Shown: piece by piece, positions 1 to 6,330 of the stretch
Position numbering within the stretch: position 1 is the stretch's first letter
Layout of the letters: every line of letters starts with the position of its first letter
Source: Thiotrichales bacterium
GTDB taxonomy: Bacteria; Pseudomonadota; Gammaproteobacteria; UWMA-0217
Direction: 5' to 3'
Assembly: GCA_024763135.1 (NCBI GenBank)
Contig: JANTGD010000111.1
Coordinates: 1 to 9,715 of the forward strand
Length of the DNA stretch: 9,715 nt
Program-made: the position numbers and the translations under genes
The notes under the pieces: generated by a model
The model's database searches: none
Told to the model about the DNA's origin: nothing
The model's input: the letters and a program-made list of their open reading frames with translations, nothing else

Positions 1-40
1 ATGAGGGAATGCATTCAATCAAAGCATTCAGGCTTAAAAT

Positions 41-76
41 CCCCTCACCCCAACCCTCTCCCTGGGGGAGAGGGGG
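41..76. repeat. GC-rich intergenic palindrome of the CCCTCTCCC/GGGAGAGGG kind
   Basis: Arms CCCTCTCCC (54-62) and GGGAGAGGG (66-74) form a perfect 9-bp inverted repeat with a 3-base loop, preceded by a C-rich run. Similar C/G-rich palindromes occur as dispersed intergenic repeats in many proteobacterial genomes (from memory). It lies outside the terminator of the first gene and has no T-tract of its own, so I call it a repeat and not a terminator. Confidence 0.5.
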
Positions 77-118
77 CTACGAACTCCGAAACTTGAGCTG
101 TTAAATAAGGATAGCCCA

Positions 119-145
119 AGAAAAAGGCCGCATTGTGCGGCCTTT
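119..145 (-). terminator. Rho-independent terminator of the 67-residue gene
   Basis: Arms AAAGGCCGCA (123-132) and TGCGGCCTTT (136-145) make a perfect 10-bp stem with a 3-base loop. Read on the minus strand, the stem runs straight into TTTTTCTT. It begins about 23 bases after the stop codon of the gene ending at 169, and it closes the leftward gene block. Confidence 0.88.
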
Positions 146-168
146 AAAACCAGGGGTGCTGGACAATA

Positions 169-372
169 TCAGCGGGAAGAGCCGACTTCCTTGTGCGCGT
201 CCTCGACAACCTCCATGGCCAGATCCCGATACTGTTGCCGATAGCCATCGAGCTCGGAGCCGGGCTTGGGTGTGAAGTAATCGACCTGATCGACGCCATG
301 TTCGTGCTCCAATGCAATAAATTTACGTTGCATCTCAAGCATTTCCTGAATCTTTTCTTTCTTGCTGCTCAT
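169..372 (-). CDS. Small conserved-looking hypothetical protein, 67 aa
   Basis: I cannot assign a function. The protein is charged and probably soluble and helical. It starts MSSKKEKIQEMLEMQRKFIA, has a central stretch rich in acidic residues and prolines (VDYFTPKPGSELDGYRQQYR) and ends in a second helix (DLAMEVVEDAHKE). There is no signal peptide, membrane segment or cysteine. The reading frame extends upstream to 507, but I choose the ATG at 372 because GAGGAA lies about eight bases before it and the upstream extension has no ribosome site and a different composition. A strong terminator follows. It is the last gene of the leftward block that includes the DsrC-like protein, and small proteins of this look are familiar to me from sulfur-oxidiser genomes, but that link is memory only. 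Confidence 0.72.
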   Translation of the reverse strand: MSSKKEKIQEMLEMQRKFIALEHEHGVDQVDYFTPKPGSELDGYRQQYRDLAMEVVEDAHKEVGSSR

Positions 373-536
373 CTCGTGTTCCTCGTGTTGGTACAGTCTG
401 AAGTCGGTAGGGTTAACGGGTGCCCCCAAGGTTGCCATTTTGCCCGATGACAGGTTGGCTCGCTTTCTGTGAGCATGCTGGTGGCATTGCACAACACTGC
501 ACTGCAAAAACCATCCGCCTGATACTCACCCACAAA

Positions 537-724
537 TTTAGAACGTCTAGGCGGCTGTCCAAGAACAGATGGCCTACTATGGAAAACCATATTTTGGCCC
601 ATTTTTTCGCGCATCTTCGTTGCATATGAGTCACTAGTTGACTCAAATGAGCAAAAAAATACTCTCAGAATGACTTCCCGACTACGGTCTTATTCTTGGA
701 CAGACTCCTAGCGGTGATTCTAAA
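537..724. repeat. Long imperfect inverted-repeat element, MITE-like
   Basis: The left half (537-635) and the reverse complement of the right half (637-724) align along their whole length with small indels. Shared blocks from the outside in are: TTTAGAA (537-543; complement 718-724); CTAGG..G.CTGTCCAAGAA (547-565; complement 693-711); a diverged CC.TA...GG.AA..CAT stretch; ATTTTTT.GC.CAT; and GAGTCA/TGACTC (628-633 and 639-644) flanking the centre. This is too long and too imperfect for an operator or terminator, and no protein is encoded in it. It resembles a decayed miniature inverted-repeat transposable element, or two diverged copies of one repeat placed head to head. I see no clear target-site duplication. 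It fills most of the gene-free stretch 373-785. Confidence 0.6.
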
Positions 725-745
725 CCATTTTGGCTGATCAGACCT

Positions 746-770
746 CTTAGGTCCTGGCACCAAGCCTAAG
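746..770 (-). other. Hairpin downstream of the DsrC-like gene
   Basis: On the minus strand CTTAGG (770-765) pairs with CCTAAG (752-747), and an inner TTGG/CCAG-type stem extends it around a small bulge. A competing GACCT/AGGTC hairpin (741-753) overlaps. It starts about 15 bases after the stop codon at 786. There is no T-tract, so it is more likely a 3' UTR structure or a weak or Rho-assisted end than an intrinsic terminator. Confidence 0.35.
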
Positions 771-785
771 TTTAAACGTGCGGTT

Positions 786-1124
786 TTAGTAACCGCCCTT
801 GCGCCTGCTCTCGGGCAATCCGCCAATGCGTCCAGCCTGTTTGCTGGGGTCGCCGGGAAACAGATCATACAAGTCTTTTGGCTTGATCTTTTCTCCCCAC
901 TTGTCGCCCAGGGCTTTAACCATGGTGCGCGTATTGGGTTGATTACCCGCATTGTTAATGAATTCGTCTCGTAGGTAGTGAATGACGTCCCAATGCTTCT
1001 CAGTCAGTTCGATTTTTTCTTGTTCGGCAATGACTTTTGCAATGTCTTCGTTCCAGTCATTGATGTTTTCGAGAAACCCGGATGGTGTTGTCGCGACCTC
1101 TTTGCCATTTACAACCAGCGTCAT
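786..1124 (-). CDS. DsrC/TusE-family protein lacking both conserved cysteines, 112 aa
   Basis: The family signature is clear: an N-terminal VVNGKEV strand, GFLENINDWNEDIAKVIAEQ (17-35), ELTEKHWDVIHYLRDEF (39-55), the TRTMVKALGDKWG helix (65-77), DLYDLFPGDPSKQAGRIGGLP (84-104) and a short C-terminal tail. DsrC carries sulfur on the penultimate cysteine (CysA), with a second cysteine (CysB) just after the KQA motif; TusE keeps CysA for tRNA thiolation sulfur relay. Here CysB is Gly98, CysA is Gly111 and the protein has no cysteine at all, with two extra residues in the tail (ESRRKGGY). It therefore cannot act as a persulfide/trisulfide carrier. As I recall, cysteine-less homologues have been called RspA and proposed to be regulatory. 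The ATG is secured by AGGAGGGA (1128-1135) six bases upstream. Length is normal for the family. Confidence 0.93.
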   Translation of the reverse strand: MTLVVNGKEVATTPSGFLENINDWNEDIAKVIAEQEKIELTEKHWDVIHYLRDEFINNAGNQPNTRTMVKALGDKWGEKIKPKDLYDLFPGDPSKQAGRIGGLPESRRKGGY

Positions 1125-1168
1125 TGATCCCTCCTATGCATAGATAATGTTTCAGTCACAGGCCCATC

Positions 1169-1198
1169 ATTATCGCTTTACAGGCAGCAGCTTGACAC
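1169..1198 (-). promoter_or_regulatory. Candidate sigma-70 promoter for the DsrC-like gene
   Basis: On the minus strand GTGTCA (1198-1193; 4 of 6 to TTGACA) is followed after 18 bases by GATAAT (1174-1169; 5 of 6 to TATAAT). It lies about 45 bases upstream of the ATG at 1124, whose ribosome site AGGAGGGA is at 1128-1135. The 150-base gap from the Cas6-like gene agrees with separate transcription. Assigned by eye only. Confidence 0.45.
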
Positions 1199-1274
1199 TC
1201 CCCCGTTGGGATGAAGGGAGAATCTATACACCTCTCCCGAATGGGGTATTTTGGGTCTTGGGCAGGCCTTCACG

Positions 1275-1967
1275 TCAGGCATTCTGTGTTTTGTTAACCG
1301 CCTCTATGCCCTTGTGAGGAATAAAAATACCACAACCCAGATGCCGATGCGGACCCAGTCCCTGCTGTTGCAGACGCACCGAGTCTTCTACTTCCAAATC
1401 GGCGAGCATCAGCATGCGCGTTTGGATCGGCCCCTGCGCCGTTTGGATTGAAGCTTTTAACCCCGACATCATTTTTTTCGGCCGGATGCCCAATTCACCC
1501 AGTTGTGCATAGATTTCCTGTAGGTATGCGGGCTCGTCCTCTACCTGACTGGCTGCCATATAACGCGCGAAGACCGTGGTGAGTTTAGACAGTTTTTTGA
1601 TGGCATGTTCGCCGACAATCAGTGGGCTGCCTCCGATGTCCAACGCATGACCGGTCAATGCCTGCGCATCTGCAATACGTTCCTTGGGGATCCGCAGCGT
1701 CATGCGGGTACGCCGCGACAGATGTAAGACATCATGCTCCGGGTCATTGGGGCGTATCCAGCCGTTACCCGATTCAGCGACATGGATCGAGTGAATGGCG
1801 GTACGCGGCTCGTCTTTAAGCCAGGGCAGGGCGGCATACAGTGCTTCCGCTAAGTACTCGGCATGGTCAAGGGGCAGCGTTTTGCAACGGACCTTGTAGT
1901 TGATATCGACGATATCGTCGGGGACTTCGTAGACCTGTGATTGATCGTTGTCTTCCTGCCAAAACAT
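1275..1967 (-). CDS. cas6: Cas6-like protein of the Cas6/Cmx6 (I-MYXAN) type, 230 aa, without CRISPR
   Basis: Cas6 proteins are RAMP-fold endoribonucleases that cut CRISPR precursor RNA. The diagnostic feature is the C-terminal glycine-rich loop GLGPHRHLGCGIFIPHK (203-219) preceded by SVRLQQQ. The N-terminal half carries LPLDHAEYLAEAL (31-43), with His35 in a position that could be catalytic, AIHSIHVAESGNGW (57-70) and LSRRTRMTLRIPKERI (83-98). The overall look matches what is annotated as Cas6/Cmx6. The frame is open to 2132, but I start at the ATG at 1967: AAGGTA lies just upstream, and the longer N-terminus overlaps the preceding gene and is unlike the family. It begins four bases after the stop of the 62-residue gene, so the two are surely co-transcribed. 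No repeat array or other cas gene is in the window, so its RNA target is unknown and a non-CRISPR role is possible. Confidence 0.85.
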   Translation of the reverse strand: MFWQEDNDQSQVYEVPDDIVDINYKVRCKTLPLDHAEYLAEALYAALPWLKDEPRTAIHSIHVAESGNGWIRPNDPEHDVLHLSRRTRMTLRIPKERIADAQALTGHALDIGGSPLIVGEHAIKKLSKLTTVFARYMAASQVEDEPAYLQEIYAQLGELGIRPKKMMSGLKASIQTAQGPIQTRMLMLADLEVEDSVRLQQQGLGPHRHLGCGIFIPHKGIEAVNKTQNA

Positions 1968-1971
1968 GGTT

Positions 1972-2160
1972 TTACCTTGCACTGGAAAATGCGGTTTCGA
2001 GTTCTGCTTCCCAATTGTCGGGCGTGTCCGGGAAGGGGGGTTTGACATCAATACCAAAGTGAATCTCTCCTTCCAGAGCACGCGCCTGAATGGCTTGCTT
2101 GAGCTCTTCGAAAGATGCGAGTTCATGTTCACGCATTAAAACTTCACTCACCCACAACAT
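1972..2160 (-). CDS. Small hypothetical protein upstream of the Cas6-like gene, 62 aa
   Basis: I do not recognise a family. The sequence starts MLWVSEVLMREHELASFEEL, continues with an Ala/Gln/Arg helix (KQAIQARALEGEI), and ends in an acidic, proline-containing segment (DVKPPFPDTPDNWEAELE). It has no cysteine, signal peptide or membrane helix. A GTG at 2169 is in frame, but the Shine-Dalgarno AGGAG overlaps that GTG and sits eight bases before the ATG at 2160, so the ATG is the sensible start. The stop is four bases before the Cas6-like start, which implies translational coupling and perhaps a partner protein. It lies 108 bases downstream of the dioxygenase gene on the same strand. Confidence 0.72.
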   Translation of the reverse strand: MLWVSEVLMREHELASFEELKQAIQARALEGEIHFGIDVKPPFPDTPDNWEAELETAFSSAR

Positions 2161-2173
2161 GGCGGACACTCCT

Positions 2174-2214
2174 GCGTAGCGAATTCATTACAATGGGGTG
2201 CCACCTTGCTACGC
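2174..2214 (-). other. Inverted repeat in the leader of the 62-residue gene
   Basis: GCGTAGC (2174-2180) and GCTACGC (2208-2214) are perfect 7-base complements separated by 27 bases, which contain a smaller GGTG/CACC pairing. On the minus strand the second arm ends directly at the AGGAG ribosome site of the gene starting at 2160. The stem could therefore influence translation of that gene and the coupled Cas6-like gene, or be a binding site. There is no T-tract. Confidence 0.35.
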
Positions 2215-2268
2215 TGCCAGGCTCCTGTCAAATAGTGGTGAAACCAGTGCGTGCATGTGGTGGGCTGC

Positions 2269-3159
2269 TTACTCGGCAGTGATCCAATCATAATAGCGTG
2301 CGCGATAATAGAGTCGCTGTCGCTCCTTCGAATCATCGAAACCCTTGCGACAGTGCAGCGCATTATTGCTCAATACACCTTCTCCTGCTTTAAGGCGATG
2401 CCAGACAATGTCGCGGTTAGCATCGTGCAGTATCTCCCGTAGACAGGCGACGGCCTCCTGGGTCAGTGGATCTTCTAGCCATTTGATATTGCGCTGCCGC
2501 GCTGTATAACGCATATGCAGGCGTTGTGTTTTGGGATCCCGGGAAAACACCGGGCCAGCAGTCCAGCCGCGAATTTCAGTTCCACCCTCGGTATTGGGCG
2601 GAATGCTCATAACATGAGGATGGGCGAGTGCGCGTACATAGTCGGGGTGGGTATCCCTCAGCCGGATGTAGGCAAGCTCAGGGTCCATGAGGCCGTTTTC
2701 TCCCCCTGTGGCTGCGGGCGAGACGCAATGCAGGATAAATGCTCGGATATTCTGCGGCTCTTGATTGTAGTAGCCGTCTGTATGCCAGTTGATGGGGCGA
2801 TTGGAGTAAGGAATGTAAGTTTTGCGCTGGCCACTGGCCACAACCCGTAACGAGGTGATGCTGTCTTCATCGGCGCAGAGATTGCTGTCGAGTCGGTTCA
2901 GGCCGAATTGTTGGCCGAACTGGAGCAACCAGCGTTTATCTGCCACCAGTGATTCGGGCAATGCATAGAGTGCAAAACCAAACCGGTTGACGGTGTCCAG
3001 TATGCTCTGGCGTGCGGCAGGTTGGATGCGCGCCGCGGTATCGAGTTGGATGGGTTCGACTACTTCGGGGCGTTGTTCAAGCCATTTGAGTTTTTGCTCT
3101 CGCCAAGCCAAATATTGGGATTGGCTGCCAAATAAGTCTTGATGATTAAAAGTTTCCAT
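2269..3159 (-). CDS. TauD/TfdA-type 2-oxoglutarate- and Fe(II)-dependent dioxygenase, 296 aa
   Basis: The iron facial triad is visible: HTD at residues 126-128 (in INWHTDGYYN) and His269 (in NNALHCRKGF). Arg280, eleven residues after that His, fits the 2-oxoglutarate carboxylate arginine of TauD, where the spacing is the same. Also typical are the FGFALY segment in the N-terminal third and the SPAATGGENGLMD loop after the first metal motif. Such enzymes oxidise small substrates (taurine, betaines, amino-acid derivatives) while turning 2-oxoglutarate into succinate and CO2; the substrate here cannot be read from sequence. The ATG at 3159 is chosen over an upstream GTG at 3207 because the latter has no ribosome site, while GAAG precedes 3159. 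It heads the leftward block and is transcribed away from the SCP2-like gene across a 251-base gap. There is no signal peptide, so it is cytoplasmic. Confidence 0.88.
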   Translation of the reverse strand: METFNHQDLFGSQSQYLAWREQKLKWLEQRPEVVEPIQLDTAARIQPAARQSILDTVNRFGFALYALPESLVADKRWLLQFGQQFGLNRLDSNLCADEDSITSLRVVASGQRKTYIPYSNRPINWHTDGYYNQEPQNIRAFILHCVSPAATGGENGLMDPELAYIRLRDTHPDYVRALAHPHVMSIPPNTEGGTEIRGWTAGPVFSRDPKTQRLHMRYTARQRNIKWLEDPLTQEAVACLREILHDANRDIVWHRLKAGEGVLSNNALHCRKGFDDSKERQRLYYRARYYDWITAE

Positions 3160-3410
3160 AGTGTTCTTCGCGAAGGCGGCCTTAGCTGTTGCGTTACTGC
3201 GTTCCACTTAGCGATTGGTTTGGTCCTGTACGCCAAGCTTAGGGAACGTACCAGTGAGGCGGGGTTTCGGTTTTACGGCGGCGTGGTTACTGTGAGCAGC
3301 GAATCCAGGCTGGCTAGGCGCCAGTCACTTGCCGGGCGAATGTGCCCCGACGCTATCTGAAAACCGTTTGACCCGCTATTCTACGACAAAACGAAATTGT
3401 GAGTATCGAT

Positions 3411-3926
3411 ATGAAGTTAATGAAATACTTGGGAGTTGCATTGCTTGTTTCACCTTTGGCGGCGCAGGCCGCGTTTATGGATGCAGAATGGGCTAAAAAG
3501 GCCTGCGATGCATGGAATCAAAGTGAAACGCTGACTACGGAGCTCGCAGGAGAGGACTGGATGGCCAACAATGGTGGCAGAGGCTACAAATTGGTACAGA
3601 TGTATCGGACAGAATGTGGCGAAGCGACAAAAGTTCAACTGACCATCGAGGATCGGGATGGCAAAGCGATGTGTACCTACGGCGGTAAGCCGGATGGCAA
3701 GGCTTTTGACAAGAAAAAAGACTACCTCATGCACGCCAAAGATAAGCACTGGACGTGCATCGGCGCTGGTAAGTTTGGCTGCGGTGCAATGGGGGCAATG
3801 ACAACCGGCAAGTTGAAGTTTACCGGCCCGAAAATGGAAGCCATGGGTGTGATGGAACCATTTGGCGCTTTCTTATTACTCACCGGTAAGGTTGCGGGAG
3901 ATAAGGGTGCTTGTCCCTCAGAATAA
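3411..3926 (+). CDS. Exported SCP2 sterol-binding-like protein with six cysteines, 171 aa
   Basis: This is the only plus-strand gene. The N-terminus is a signal peptide: two Lys, a hydrophobic core (YLGVALLVSPLAA), then AQA with likely cleavage near residues 20-21. The mature protein has six cysteines (32, 69, 88, 116, 124, 168), an even number that could form disulfides in the periplasm. The C-terminal stretch MTTGKLKFTGPKMEAMGVME (130-149), followed by PFGAFLLLTGK, resembles the last strand and helix of the SCP2 sterol/lipid-binding fold, and exported proteins of this kind are known to me from sulfur-oxidising gammaproteobacteria. A hydrophobic-ligand carrier is an inference; the sequence shows no catalytic motif. 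The frame is open from a GTG at 3399, but the ATG at 3411 gives a clean signal peptide. A strong terminator follows eight bases after the stop. Confidence 0.8.
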   Translation: MKLMKYLGVALLVSPLAAQAAFMDAEWAKKACDAWNQSETLTTELAGEDWMANNGGRGYKLVQMYRTECGEATKVQLTIEDRDGKAMCTYGGKPDGKAFDKKKDYLMHAKDKHWTCIGAGKFGCGAMGAMTTGKLKFTGPKMEAMGVMEPFGAFLLLTGKVAGDKGACPSE

Positions 3927-3934
3927 GCGAACCT

Positions 3935-3970
3935 GATCGGCCCAACCATCAGAGGGCCGATCCTCCTTTT
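3935..3970 (+). terminator. Rho-independent terminator of the SCP2-like gene
   Basis: GATCGGCCC (3935-3943) and GGGCCGATC (3954-3962) form a perfect 9-bp stem with a 10-base loop, followed by a pyrimidine run ending in TTTT (3967-3970). The loop end, the right arm and the T-run lie inside the last codons of the convergent kinase gene (stop at 3949-3951). On the minus strand no T-tract follows. Confidence 0.78.
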
Positions 3971-6330
3971 GATATTGAAGCGTCTTCGAGTTTGTAGGTG
4001 CGCAGCTCTTTTTCGACCTCTTGCATGCTTTGGTGACGCTTCTTGGGGTTGACCGAGAGCATTTTCATGACGATCTCAGAGAGACTGTCTGGAACCTGGG
4101 GGTTGGCTTCGATGAGCGGCTTGATATCGCCATGCACATGCCGGTAGAGCACCTGCACATTGTCGTCTCCTTTAAACGCGGTTTCCCCTGTCAGCATCTC
4201 GTAGAGTATGACGCCCAGGCTGTAGATGTCGGAGCGACCATCGAGCTTTTTGCGACCCGTTACCTGTTCCGGAGCCATATAGCGAGGCGTGCCAATCAAA
4301 ATGCCGGTTTTGGTGAGCTGTGTCTCAGCGGCCGATTGGGTTCTGGCAATGCCAAAATCGACTACTTTCACAAGCCCTTCTTTATTGATTAATACGTTAC
4401 CTGGCTTGAGGTCGCGATGCACAATACGTAGTTTGTGTGCGGCGCTGATACCGGCTGCAACAGACGCGGCGATCGCAAGGGCTTTTTTGAACGGCAGGGG
4501 TTTTTTAGGGGCCAGCATTGAGGACAGCGTGACCGAGGGAAAATACTCCATGGAAATCGCGTAGATATTCCCGATCCCAATAAAATCATAGATACGGATG
4601 ACATTGCGGTGCTGAATGCGACGGGAATAACGAATCTCGCGAATGAAGCGTTTGATCATCGCCTCGTCGCTGGTCATCTTATCGTGCAGGATTTTCAGAA
4701 TGATTCGTTCCTTGAGCATAATGTCTTTAACGAGGAGCACGGTGCTGAATGCGCCTTTGCCGACCCGGCGTACATACTCATAGCGATCTCCGAGCATATC
4801 TCCGGTACGCAGCGACCGAATATTGATCTTGGTATGTTCTTGCGCGCGCTGACGAATCATTTCCGTGGGCGTCTTCTTCTGCTCGTTCTGTTCCTCGCGT
4901 TTGCGTGCCAGACGCGTGTTGATGCGCCGTAACGCGGTTTTCGCCGCTTCACGCACGTCTTCACCCGCCGTCATGGCGCGCCGCTTGATGGCTTTGAAGA
5001 CTTCCTCCGCCTGTGCGGCATTCACGAGTTCAGCCAACGTGTGCATGGTTTCGATCAGCGCGTTTTCCTCGCGGGTTCCCAGCATCGGGAGAATGTCCTT
5101 GACATGTGATTCATCGCCCAGGGTACGCATGGCCTTGATGGCGATGGGTGCTGCCTGCTCGTCGGTGCGCATTAACTTCAAGAGTGAGGGAATGGCCGCT
5201 TTATTGCCAATACTCGCGAGCGCATCAATGGCGCGTTCGCGTACCCACCAGTCGGAATCTCCCACTGCCGCAATCAAATGGTCGATGGATTCTTCATCTT
5301 TGGTGGCATTGAGGATCTCAATTGCTGCACGGCGGATATATTCGTCGTCACTTTTGATGAGCTTGACCACCGCTTCGATGACGCGCCGCCCTCCGATTTT
5401 AGCCAGCGCATCGGCGGCCCTGGCCCGGACCCACCAATCCTCATCTTTCAAGGCACTGAGCAGGTCCTGAACGGAATCTGGGTACTCCATGCCATTGAGT
5501 ACTTCAACAGCGGCACGGCGGATGTATTCGGACTCTTCTTTCAGCAGTGGCACGAGGTGTTTGATCGTCTCTCCGTCGTTACGTTTGATCAGAGCCTCGA
5601 TCGCCGCATTCTGTACTTTGTAATCACGGTCTTTGAGCAGCTTGCAAAGAATGGAGGGATTCAGCTTGACGTTTGCCTGAGTCAACGCGGTGAGGGCCAC
5701 ATAGCGTACCTCTTTGCTGGGGTCTGCGAGTCGGCCAAGTAAAGCATTGCGTGCGGCGATGGATTTGTAGCGTGTCAGCAGGCGGACTGTGCCCAGCCGG
5801 GTGTTGACATCCTGGGCGGTGGCCCGGTTGATCAATTCCGGGATGAGGCTATCATCCGCGATGGGTTGAATGATACGAAACAGGGCGACGCGTTCGCTCG
5901 GCGCCAGTGAGTAGGCCTTACGCAACAGGTCGGCAGCATGAAGCGCTTCTTTGCGTGCATCCAATATCTTCAATAAAAGAGACTTGGCAATATCTTCGTC
6001 GTCGAATAGCGGCACGAGGCGATTTGCATCGTAGGTGCGTGAAGCCGAGAGCACGCGCACGATGGTGTTCGCGACGCGGGGATGCGCCACGGAAGACAGC
6101 CCGGGAAAATATTCAGCAAGGGTTGTGTCATCCAGGAGGTAGAGCAGGATTTCCCGGATGCGCTGAGATTCAACTTCTGAGGCGGTCTCCAGGCGTGTCA
6201 ACAGCGCGCGGACAGCCGCATGGGAGAGTCCACGAAGATTCTGCAGATACTGGCGGCCTTGTGGCCCCATGAGATCCGGCGTCACAAGACAGCGCGAAAT
6301 ATTGCGCTTGGCTCGAAAATTATTGAACAC
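3949..6330 (-). CDS. HEAT-repeat / Hanks-type Ser/Thr protein kinase fusion, 793 aa
   Basis: The C-terminal kinase domain (about 511-780) is complete. It has the glycine loop VGKGAFSTV (523-531), the ATP lysine in IILKIL (Lys546), a likely C-helix glutamate (Glu565), the catalytic loop HRDLKPGN (638-645, Asp640), DFG (658-660), the activation segment to APE (686-688) and GRSDIYSLGVILYEMLTG (698-715), so it should be active on Ser/Thr. Residues about 70-475 are helical HEAT repeats, the best conserved being two copies of a 62-residue two-helix-pair module. A basic, glutamine-rich linker (about 473-500) joins the halves. There is no membrane segment, so unlike PknB-type receptors it is cytosolic, with HEAT repeats probably recruiting partners or substrates. 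The start is a GTG at 6330 with a weak GGGA site; an ATG at 6270 is an alternative. It stands alone, 391 bases from hldE. Confidence 0.92.
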   Translation of the reverse strand: MFNNFRAKRNISRCLVTPDLMGPQGRQYLQNLRGLSHAAVRALLTRLETASEVESQRIREILLYLLDDTTLAEYFPGLSSVAHPRVANTIVRVLSASRTYDANRLVPLFDDEDIAKSLLLKILDARKEALHAADLLRKAYSLAPSERVALFRIIQPIADDSLIPELINRATAQDVNTRLGTVRLLTRYKSIAARNALLGRLADPSKEVRYVALTALTQANVKLNPSILCKLLKDRDYKVQNAAIEALIKRNDGETIKHLVPLLKEESEYIRRAAVEVLNGMEYPDSVQDLLSALKDEDWWVRARAADALAKIGGRRVIEAVVKLIKSDDEYIRRAAIEILNATKDEESIDHLIAAVGDSDWWVRERAIDALASIGNKAAIPSLLKLMRTDEQAAPIAIKAMRTLGDESHVKDILPMLGTREENALIETMHTLAELVNAAQAEEVFKAIKRRAMTAGEDVREAAKTALRRINTRLARKREEQNEQKKTPTEMIRQRAQEHTKINIRSLRTGDMLGDRYEYVRRVGKGAFSTVLLVKDIMLKERIILKILHDKMTSDEAMIKRFIREIRYSRRIQHRNVIRIYDFIGIGNIYAISMEYFPSVTLSSMLAPKKPLPFKKALAIAASVAAGISAAHKLRIVHRDLKPGNVLINKEGLVKVVDFGIARTQSAAETQLTKTGILIGTPRYMAPEQVTGRKKLDGRSDIYSLGVILYEMLTGETAFKGDDNVQVLYRHVHGDIKPLIEANPQVPDSLSEIVMKMLSVNPKKRHQSMQEVEKELRTYKLEDASISKGGSAL

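Noticed and set aside
665..952. Minus-strand open frame overlapping the DsrC-like gene in another frame
   Set aside because: It overlaps a family-recognised protein with a strong ribosome site and runs through the inverted-repeat element; composition is not protein-like.
1192..1230. Plus-strand TTGACA at 1192-1197 as a rightward promoter
   Set aside because: No -10-like hexamer occurs at 16-18 bases, and nothing downstream on the plus strand is a gene. The same bases fit better as the -35 of the leftward promoter.
1216..1238. GGGAGA/TCTCCC stem after the Cas6-like gene as a terminator
   Set aside because: It has only 6 bp with an 11-base loop and no T-tract on the minus strand.
4865..5470. 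Long plus-strand open frame (201 codons) opposite the HEAT repeats
   Set aside because: It is Ser/Ala/Arg-rich low-complexity sequence produced by the antisense of a highly periodic, well-supported protein; it has no family signal.
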